Of a DNA stretch of 45,378 nt, positions 40,330 to 45,378 are shown in pieces. Below the pieces are notes generated by a model. It was not told where the DNA came from. It ran no database searches and saw only the letters and a list, made by a program, of their open reading frames with translations. A program made the translations under genes and the position numbers. The stretch's first letter is position 1. Every line of letters starts with the position of its first letter. The stretch is from positions 1 through 45,378 of the IMG/VR virus record IMGVR_UViG_3300021964_000133; one strand, given 5' to 3'. This stretch comes from a virus.

Positions 40330-42091
40330 AGAATTAACAGTAAAGAACTTCATGAGCGTGGGCAACCAGGCACAGGCAATAGATTTCTCAAATAAAAGTC
40401 TAGTGCTTGTTATTGGTGAGAACATGGACCTAGGCGGCGATGACGCAGGTGCCAGGAACGGTACAGGCAAGACCACCATCATAAACGCACTGAGTTATGT
40501 GTTCTTTGGTGAGGCACTGACCAACATCAGAAGAGACAATCTCGTGAACAAGACCAACGAGAAGGGCATGTTGGTGGCCGTGAAATTCATCAAGAACGGA
40601 ATAACCTACACAATCGAGAGAGGACGTAAACCACAGATATTTAGATTCTACGCCAATGACATAGAACAGAAGACAGAGAGCAACGAAGCACAGGGCGAGA
40701 ACAGGGAAACACAGGTGGAGATAAACAAACTGATGGGCATGACCCATTCCATGTTCAAGAACATAATAGCACTGAACACTTACACACAACCGTTCCTGTC
40801 TACGAAACAAGCAGAACAAAGAGAAATAATCGAGCAGTTACTTGGTATAACACTACTTTCACAAAAAGCAGACCTGTTGAGAGAAAAGCAGAAAGCAACC
40901 AAACAGATGCTGACAGAGGAAAAATTAAAGATCGACGCCAGGGTAGCATCGAATGAAAAGATACAGGAGTCCATAGAAAGCCTGCGGATAAGATCAAACG
41001 CATGGAGCAAACAAAAGGAAGACGACATAAAAAGTTTCAAAGAAGCAATAGCGGAACTGGAAAAGGTGGACAGCGAGATAGAGATCGCGAAACACAAGAA
41101 ATTACAGAAGCACAACGAGATGCAGACTGCCCTAAGGAGCCTGGAAAAAGAAAAAGCATATCACGAGGATTCCTTGACCAAGGCGGAAAGCACCGTTTCC
41201 AAGACCAATGCGGATCTAGAATACGCTGAACAACAGAAATGTCCAACCTGCGAACAGGAACTGCACGACGACAAGCACACACATCTCGTGGACAAACTTA
41301 AAGTTCAATTGACGGAATCAACAGACTACGTGACGAAATTAAAAACTGATCTTGCAGAAATACAACAGGGCATCGATGATGTGGGAGATCTCGGACAGAT
41401 ACCGGACACGTACTATGACACAATAGACGAAGCATACAACCACAAAGGATCACTACAGGATCTTAAGAGACAGTTGGAACAGACAGAGAAGAAAGAGGAC
41501 ACCTACGCAGAACAGATAGCGGAAATGCAGAAGTCCGCAATACAGGAAGTGGACTACGAGAAGGCCAACGAGTTGGAAGACCTACACAGGCACCAGGAGT
41601 TCCTGTACAAACTGCTGACGGCAAAGGATTCGTTCATAAGGACCAGGATCATAGAACAGAACCTGACGTACCTGAACCAGAGGCTGGCGTACTTCCTGGG
41701 CAAAGTGAAACTGCCACACACAGTGACTTTCCAATCGGACCTAACTGTGCGTATCGAGGAACTGGGCAGGGAACTGGATTTTGATAATCTAAGCAGAGGA
41801 GAGAGAAACAGATTGATCCTGAGTCTGAGCTGGGCATTCAGAGATGTGTGGGAGAGCCTTTATCAACAGATCAACTTGCTGTTCATAGACGAGCTGGTAG
41901 ACGCAGGCATGGACATATCCGGGGTTGAGAGTTCCATGGCAGTGCTCAAAGACATGAGCAGGACGCAGAAGAAGAACATATTCCTGATCTCACACAAGGA
42001 CGAATTGGTAAGCAGGGTGAATAGTGTATTGAAAGTTGTAAAAGAGAATGGCTTCACCAACTATGCAAATGATGTTGATATTATTGTTTAA
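40316..42091 (+). CDS. gp46: Recombination endonuclease subunit gp46 (Rad50/SbcC-like)
   Basis: This 591-residue protein starts at a TTG; no ATG is available before the essential first beta strands, which end in NFMSVG as in T4 gp46. A Walker A motif (GARNGTGKTT, 45-54) comes after an unusual acidic insertion (MDLGGDDAGA). Long charged coiled coils surround a zinc hook, CPTC at 309-312. The signature motif LSRGER is at 492-497, and Walker B LLFIDEL is at about 521-527. It is the ATP-driven partner of gp47 (39156-40178). It overlaps the 54-residue ORF upstream by 14 nt and converges by 11 nt on the gene at 42081. Confidence 0.96.
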   Translation: MLTIKELTVKNFMSVGNQAQAIDFSNKSLVLVIGENMDLGGDDAGARNGTGKTTIINALSYVFFGEALTNIRRDNLVNKTNEKGMLVAVKFIKNGITYTIERGRKPQIFRFYANDIEQKTESNEAQGENRETQVEINKLMGMTHSMFKNIIALNTYTQPFLSTKQAEQREIIEQLLGITLLSQKADLLREKQKATKQMLTEEKLKIDARVASNEKIQESIESLRIRSNAWSKQKEDDIKSFKEAIAELEKVDSEIEIAKHKKLQKHNEMQTALRSLEKEKAYHEDSLTKAESTVSKTNADLEYAEQQKCPTCEQELHDDKHTHLVDKLKVQLTESTDYVTKLKTDLAEIQQGIDDVGDLGQIPDTYYDTIDEAYNHKGSLQDLKRQLEQTEKKEDTYAEQIAEMQKSAIQEVDYEKANELEDLHRHQEFLYKLLTAKDSFIRTRIIEQNLTYLNQRLAYFLGKVKLPHTVTFQSDLTVRIEELGRELDFDNLSRGERNRLILSLSWAFRDVWESLYQQINLLFIDELVDAGMDISGVESSMAVLKDMSRTQKKNIFLISHKDELVSRVNSVLKVVKENGFTNYANDVDIIV

Positions 42092-42905
42092 TATCTCCTA
42101 GTAGTTTTCCAATAGAATACAGTTTATCATCTTTATCTTTGACCACGTAAAAGAACATAGTTGGTTCAAGGACTAACTTATCACATATTTGTTGATTTAT
42201 TTTTCCATATTTTTCCCATCCGTAGTCCCTTGGTAGGTTATCCATCATGAAAGATCCGCATGCTGTTGTTAGTTCGTTGTATTTTTTCTGGGCACTTATC
42301 AGAGAACATGAATCCATTGTACGCTGTCTGGACCATCTCAATCCTATTCTGTTCCAGGTTAAATTGAGCTTGGACATGCTCATAGCAAAAGATTTTATGT
42401 TAGGATGATCAAAATTGAAGTTAAATCCTTTCGCGGCTGTCGCCCAAGCACAATCAATGTGTATGTCTATGGCTTTCTGTTCACACTCCTTTAGGACTGC
42501 TTGCCATTCTGGTCTGTCGCCGTAGAAGTAGTTTGGCAGAGATACCACAAGGGGTTTTCCAGGTTCAAAGTGTCCGGGCTCTGTGTATTTTTTCCCCATC
42601 AATGTGTAGTAGGCGTATTCTTTTCCAAGTATCTGAATGTTCCATTTGTGTTTACTGACTAGGCTCTCTATGAAGTGTGTGCAACCCATTATCACATCAA
42701 TACAGGGAAACTTACCCCAACCTTGTAGATCATTAATTTTTGTGGATCTAAACCAATCACTTGCCTTGTTAACAAATTCATTGTGACCAATGCTTTCTTG
42801 CGGATCATGATACCATAATTTTTTCAGTGTAGACAAGTGTTCGTCCTGCACAGGTGTCAACACTGTGTCTAGGTCTTCTATGGTTAAATTATCCATATCT
42901 AACAT
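42081..42905 (-). CDS. PLP-dependent aminotransferase-like protein (fold type I)
   Basis: The start at 42905 follows AGGAG and overlaps the upstream oxygenase by 17 nt; a longer reading is unlikely. The product has 274 residues, shorter than usual aminotransferases (about 380). GCTHFIES at 74-81 resembles the phosphate-binding helix start, VSLPNYFYGD at 121-130 resembles the P-N-Y turn of class I enzymes, D151 (HIDCAW) fits the pyridine-N aspartate, and SMSKL with K179 plus RIGLR (R186-R190) fits the Schiff-base lysine and following loop. It is probably a minimal PLP enzyme, but could be inactive. It converges on gp46 with an 11-nt overlap. The block is A+T-rich. Confidence 0.5.
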   Translation of the reverse strand: MLDMDNLTIEDLDTVLTPVQDEHLSTLKKLWYHDPQESIGHNEFVNKASDWFRSTKINDLQGWGKFPCIDVIMGCTHFIESLVSKHKWNIQILGKEYAYYTLMGKKYTEPGHFEPGKPLVVSLPNYFYGDRPEWQAVLKECEQKAIDIHIDCAWATAAKGFNFNFDHPNIKSFAMSMSKLNLTWNRIGLRWSRQRTMDSCSLISAQKKYNELTTACGSFMMDNLPRDYGWEKYGKINQQICDKLVLEPTMFFYVVKDKDDKLYSIGKLLGDIKQ

Positions 42906-43446
42906 ACAAACTCCTACGTGGATTGTTTTCGGCAACTGTTCCTTCCGTGCCATGCAGGCTGACAGAATTGTTCAATAATGCATAACCTGAATCGAATCTA
43001 TAAGGAAATGTCTTAATCACATTATTGTCCCCGTCGAACAATGATGTTCCTACATTTGTTTCTGTGCCTAGATAAATCTGCAAGGAAAGTTTTATCCTCT
43101 GATCATCGGTGTGTGGAGGTAAAGTATAACCTGCACTGTCCGACCAGATGTCTACGCTTTCAAATTTCAATGGCGTGTTGAATTTAATTTCTAGTGCTTT
43201 TGTAATTTTGCTGTTGCTAAAGAAAATTTTAAGTTTTTTCATCAATGTCTCTGAATAATCAATCCGTTGTCTTGGGAAACCAACTTGCCTTTCTAAGTTT
43301 TCAAATTTCAAATTTTCCAAACTATTAAGCTCTTCTAGATCTTTACCAAAAAAATTTTCGTAATACTGGTAATATATTCCTTCATTTACCAATAGTGGTG
43401 ATTTTTCTATTGACGAAACCACATCTTGTGTGCTTAAATGTAACAT
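42889..43446 (-). CDS. 2OG-Fe(II) oxygenase
   Basis: This 185-residue protein has the prolyl-hydroxylase-like pattern PPHTDDQRIKLSLQIYL at 110-126 (Fe ligands H112, D114), then H165 (LHGTEG) and R178 (PRRSLYVRY) for 2-oxoglutarate. The short length and C-terminal RRSLYVRY end are typical of small phage dioxygenases. It differs clearly from the Asp/Asn-hydroxylase-like enzyme at 9555-10223. It overlaps the PLP-enzyme-like gene by 17 nt, so the two may act on one substrate. A TATAAT lies 10 nt before the ATG and no ribosome site is visible. Confidence 0.8.
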   Translation of the reverse strand: MLHLSTQDVVSSIEKSPLLVNEGIYYQYYENFFGKDLEELNSLENLKFENLERQVGFPRQRIDYSETLMKKLKIFFSNSKITKALEIKFNTPLKFESVDIWSDSAGYTLPPHTDDQRIKLSLQIYLGTETNVGTSLFDGDNNVIKTFPYRFDSGYALLNNSVSLHGTEGTVAENNPRRSLYVRYG

Positions 43447-43456
43447 ATGTTAATTA

Positions 43457-43462
43457 ATTATA
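43457..43462 (-). promoter_or_regulatory. Candidate -10 element TATAAT
   Basis: TATAAT on the minus strand sits in the 45-nt divergent gap, 10 nt before the ATG at 43446, with a poor -35 (TTTCTC at 17 nt). A start near 43450 would leave a 4-nt leader. Confidence 0.3.
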
Positions 43463-43491
43463 TCGTACGACAATAGAAGGAGAAAAAACAT

Positions 43492-43686
43492 ATGTCAAAT
43501 GAAACACATGACGCTATCATGACAGAGATACAAACCTACTCAGAAGAGAATGGTAAGTTTGTTGATAAGGGTGTAAAAGCCTCTGCGACTAGAGCCAGAA
43601 AGGCCTTAGCAAACTTATCTAAACTGATCAAAGCAAGAAGAAAAGAAATTCAAGAAGTTAAGAACGCGGCCAAGTCGGCGGCGTAA
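43492..43686 (+). CDS. Small histone-like protein (Hc1-like)
   Basis: This 64-residue protein has a strong AGAAGGAG before its ATG at 43492. The second half is Lys/Arg/Ala-rich (ASATRARKALANLSKLIKAR, then RKEIQEVKNAAKSAA), resembling the Hc1 histone-like family seen in marine phages and chlamydiae. Such proteins bind DNA and may compact or regulate it. It is the only plus-strand gene in this part, flanked by minus-strand genes, with its own terminator. A palindrome lies between its stop and the terminator. Confidence 0.72.
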   Translation: MSNETHDAIMTEIQTYSEENGKFVDKGVKASATRARKALANLSKLIKARRKEIQEVKNAAKSAA

Positions 43687-43691
43687 TAATA

Positions 43692-43709
43692 ATTGAATTG
43701 CAATTCAAT
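43692..43709. repeat. Perfect 18-bp palindrome ATTGAATTGCAATTCAAT
   Basis: The sequence equals its own reverse complement across 18 bp. It lies 6 nt after the histone-like gene's stop and directly before the terminator stem. It could be a dimeric protein-binding site or part of the transcript end. Confidence 0.85.
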
Positions 43710-43739
43710 AACCCTCGGCTTTAACTAGTTGGGGGTTTT
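43710..43739 (+). terminator. Intrinsic terminator of the histone-like gene
   Basis: The stem 43710-43720 pairs with 43727-43737 over 11 positions, three of them G-T wobble, around a 6-nt TTAACT loop. It ends in a T run (TTTT-A-TTT). The T run overlaps the stop codon of the amidinotransferase gene on the other strand. Confidence 0.8.
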
Positions 43740-44580
43740 ATTTGAAGTAGTCTTCCATCTCGCCTTCTCTGTAAAGGTCCTGTGTAAAACAATGCACACC
43801 GTTGTCCCAAAACTCTTTATTACGAAATTTGCAAATTACAGGATTGATTTTATTTTTTTCCAAGAAGTTGAATAAAGTTTTATTTGGTTCTGTCATAATA
43901 CAGTTTTCCTCATTTACTGAAAGTATGTTTACATCGTAGTTGCTTTCTTCAGAATTGCCACTCCATGCGTGATCAACAGATTTTTGCTTTTTATTATTTT
44001 CCAAATAGCAAATATCCCATCCTGGATAAATTTGTTCCAAGTTGGATAAATCCTTTGTTGCAACTATTACTCCAGGTTTCAATATGCTGTATACTCCATC
44101 CATGTGCCATCCATGTCTTGTGACAGTTGTTCTATAACCGTTATCCTCGAGCCATTCTAGTATGGTGTTCTCTGCTTGTAGTTTAACGTCTTGGCTAATA
44201 TCCCAGTGTATGTGGTTTCCACAACGTATCATATTGCCGCTGGATATATCGCTGTCTAAAAACCATTTTATGTTTTTCTTTTCTATTTTGCCTAGTATAT
44301 CTTTGTAACCATTAATAAGTTTTCCAACAATTAGATTGTTTCCAATCGCAACAAAATAATCCCTAGGCGACACTGGAGGACGTTTCTTGGCATCTTTTGT
44401 TTCCGGTCTGTAACAGGACACACCAAACGACTCCAGTGTCGCAACAAGATTATCCAGATCCTCCGCTGTGGTATGCATTATGTCCTTAAGATCATCTGTC
44501 ACACTTTCCGGATCATGTACGCTACCAACTATGCAGTGTTTGAGTGGTTGGAATGTCGTATATCCTTTTACAGGTATCAT
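43738..44580 (-). CDS. Amidinotransferase / guanidino-modifying enzyme
   Basis: This 280-residue protein has SPRDYFVAIGNNLIV at 71-85, HIHWD at 123-127, GWHMDG with H159 and D161, and C264 in GVHCFT, which fits the Cys-His-Asp set of the amidinotransferase/arginine deiminase superfamily. These enzymes form a Cys-amidino intermediate from arginine-like donors, transferring or hydrolysing the group. The size is close to single-domain members (260-400). It is coupled to the nuclease gene upstream by an ATGA overlap. The region is A+T-rich, suggesting acquisition. Transfer onto glycine, a sugar amine or another amine cannot be decided. Confidence 0.72.
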   Translation of the reverse strand: MIPVKGYTTFQPLKHCIVGSVHDPESVTDDLKDIMHTTAEDLDNLVATLESFGVSCYRPETKDAKKRPPVSPRDYFVAIGNNLIVGKLINGYKDILGKIEKKNIKWFLDSDISSGNMIRCGNHIHWDISQDVKLQAENTILEWLEDNGYRTTVTRHGWHMDGVYSILKPGVIVATKDLSNLEQIYPGWDICYLENNKKQKSVDHAWSGNSEESNYDVNILSVNEENCIMTEPNKTLFNFLEKNKINPVICKFRNKEFWDNGVHCFTQDLYREGEMEDYFK

Positions 44581-44984
44581 TTGTCGAGAATACCTTTGCC
44601 ATGCACCCTAACACGTATGTGGCCATTATAGTAATCATTGGTCTCAAGCACCTTGCGTGAGAACTGCTCACGTGCCTCAACGTAAGATAGTTCCGCCTTG
44701 GACTTGCACCAAAAAAGTATCTCCCTGGTGAACTTGTCCTTGCCCAGTTTGTTGACATCTATCGTTAGATCATCACTTGATCCATAGTAGTCCTGCCAGT
44801 CGGAATCTACTTTGTACCTACGCTTGTTCTTCCTACCTTTCAGTGGCGGCCTAGATCTTTTGAATCTCGCCAGTTTCTTGCCTATGTACTTCCTACCGCT
44901 GGTCGTGTTTGTGATCAAATAAACGAATCCAACTATGTCCTCTGGTATGGTGGTAATTTCTTTTCCTTGGTACGTCCAATGCAT
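44577..44984 (-). CDS. GIY-YIG-family endonuclease (SegE-like)
   Basis: The start at 44984 gives 135 residues. VGFVYLITNTTSGRKYIGKK at 18-37 carries the GIY-YIG strands (here VYL and KYIG), followed by a Lys/Arg-rich loop (SRPPLKGRKNKRRYK), DYYGSS at 65-70 and a Glu-containing helix (YVEAREQ). This matches the freestanding phage endonucleases of the SegE type. It could be a mobile endonuclease that brought in neighbouring genes. No ribosome site is visible before the ATG, and a TTTAAATA element ends 5 nt upstream. Confidence 0.72.
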   Translation of the reverse strand: MHWTYQGKEITTIPEDIVGFVYLITNTTSGRKYIGKKLARFKRSRPPLKGRKNKRRYKVDSDWQDYYGSSDDLTIDVNKLGKDKFTREILFWCKSKAELSYVEAREQFSRKVLETNDYYNGHIRVRVHGKGILDK

Positions 44985-44989
44985 CGTGG

Positions 44990-44997
44990 TATTTAAA
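44990..44997 (-). promoter_or_regulatory. Possible late-type promoter TTTAAATA
   Basis: This is one mismatch from TATAAATA, 5 nt before the ATG at 44984. If functional, the predicted start falls on the A of the ATG. Weak on its own. Confidence 0.25.
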
Positions 44998-45166
44998 GCC
45001 AAAAAGATTGACCTAGAAATAAAACTCACATAAACAAGTGCGATAGGCAAACTACAATTTCTTTAAAAATTTCCAACAGGCAAACATAGCATCGCAACCA
45101 GTGAGCAAGGAAATGCGGCCGACGAGGCGACAGGTGAATCCTTAGATGCACACAGCAAAAAATGAT

Positions 45167-45365
45167 GGGGCTCTTAGAAAAAGACAATCCCCAGGTCCGC
45201 CAAGAACTATTATACAAGGGTTTGACGGGCTCGCGTTGTAATGAATGAGCAAATGGGTACAGCACAACCGCCCAACTCCGGTAGCGATGTATAGTGACTG
45301 CGAACTCACCACAGGGTTCAAGTCGGTTCGGCTAGAAATAGCCGAATTGTGACTGCTCATCTACC
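45167..45365 (+). ncRNA. Candidate structured non-coding RNA, about 200 nt
   Basis: The plus strand shows nested pairing in three blocks. (1) GGGG 45167-45170 with CCCC 45189-45192, plus inner TCTT/AAGA. (2) GGGC 45227-45230 with GCCC 45270-45273, plus inner GTTGT/ACAAC. (3) A three-way junction closed by GGTA/TACC and GATG/CATC (45280-45289 with 45358-45365). Inside it are hairpin GTGACT-GCGA-ACTCAC (45294-45309) and an 8-bp hairpin TTCGGCTA-GAAA-TAGCCGAA with GNRA loop. Both loops are of the GNRA type on the plus strand, which indicates the sense strand. It matches no RNA family I recognise. A weak TATTATAC lies near 45208. Pairings were found by eye. Confidence 0.5.
45294..45316. repeat. 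23-nt direct repeat, copy 1
   Basis: It shares 18 of 23 positions with 45349-45371: GTGACTGC and ACCACAGGG-type ends are conserved around a variable middle. The two copies start 55 nt apart. In copy 1 the unit folds into the GCGA-capped hairpin. Confidence 0.7.
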
Positions 45366-45371
45366 ACAGGG
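45349..45371. repeat. 23-nt direct repeat, copy 2
   Basis: This is the second unit, where CATCTACC in the middle instead pairs with 45280-45289. The two copies could therefore form alternative structures. Confidence 0.7.
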
Positions 45372-45378
45372 CACGCAA

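Larger units (their letters stand above)
44985..45378. other. Gene-free right end, 394 nt
   Basis: No convincing coding frame is present on either strand; the longest readings lack ribosome sites. The stretch holds the structured RNA candidate (45167-45365), a 23-nt direct repeat, and before it an A-rich segment with a repeated GGCAAAC. It continues past the window edge. Confidence 0.7.

Noticed and set aside
44985-45050. N-terminal extension of the GIY-YIG protein
   Set aside because: It looks like a hydrophobic leader, but the nuclease fold starts after the ATG at 44984 and such nucleases are cytoplasmic.
45216-45240. GGGTTTGACGGG resembles the 5' motif of tmRNA
   Set aside because: There is no matching acceptor stem, no T-arm or CCA end, and no tag peptide ending in Ala-Ala before a stop.
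45312-45326. GGTTCAAGTC resembles a tRNA T-loop
   Set aside because: The flanking bases do not form a T-stem, and no D-arm, anticodon arm or acceptor stem can be drawn around it.
45327-45344. GCTAGAAATAGC resembles the loop of engineered CRISPR guide RNAs
   Set aside because: It is a simple GAAA-capped hairpin. No CRISPR repeats, anti-repeat or Cas gene exists in the window.
1-45378. CRISPR array, insertion sequence or integrase
   Set aside because: No regularly spaced short repeats, transposase motif or attachment site was seen; the only mobile-type gene is the GIY-YIG nuclease.

Overview
This window comes from a T4-like myovirus (Caudoviricetes, Straboviridae/Kyanoviridae-type), probably marine. 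Evidence for this is a run of baseplate genes in T4-like order on the minus strand (gp48/54-like, gp53, hub, gp5, gp25, gp6), facing a plus-strand block of late sigma factor gp55 and recombination nuclease subunits gp47 and gp46. Accessory families common in marine T4-like phages fill the rest: twitch-type radical SAM proteins, 2OG-Fe(II) oxygenases, Hint-domain glycine-rich fibres and a small Hc1-like histone. The host cannot be named from this window, which shows no photosynthesis gene and no tRNA.

Layout: (1) 1-5689, minus strand: a tightly overlapping cassette of enzymes (two twitch radical SAM paralogues, one cut by the window edge, an SGNH-like hydrolase, three GT-A-like glycosyltransferases and two unknowns). 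It is headed by a near-consensus sigma70 promoter whose predicted start falls on the first ATG. (2) 5738-15325, minus: tail fibre and structural genes, including three paralogous fibre proteins and a glycine-rich protein ending in a Hint domain, with a second enzyme group (GNAT-like, SDR, Asp/Asn-hydroxylase-like oxygenase) nested among them. (3) 15335-38049, minus: baseplate, with a 4285-residue protein next to gp6. Five junctions here and in region 2 are TAATG stop/start overlaps. (4) 38050-38168: divergent spacer with a perfect T4 late promoter (TATAAATA) facing the baseplate genes. (5) 38169-42091, plus: gp55, gp47, an unrecognised 54-residue ORF and gp46. (6) 42081-44984: a visibly A+T-richer block with a PLP-aminotransferase-like protein, a second 2OG oxygenase, a histone-like protein with terminator, an amidinotransferase-fold enzyme and a GIY-YIG nuclease. 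(7) 44985-45378: no gene, but strong RNA-like pairing including two GNRA-capped hairpins and a 23-nt direct repeat.

How the genes fit together: gp55 should direct RNA polymerase to NATAAATA promoters. Matches lie before gp48/54, gp6, several structural genes and a small ORF. gp46/gp47 process DNA ends for recombination-dependent replication. The baseplate and fibre genes build the host-contact end of the tail. The enzyme groups interleaved with the fibre genes (glycosyltransferases, radical SAM, SDR, GNAT, oxygenases, possibly aminotransferase and amidinotransferase) look like a surface or virion modification capacity; that role is inferred.
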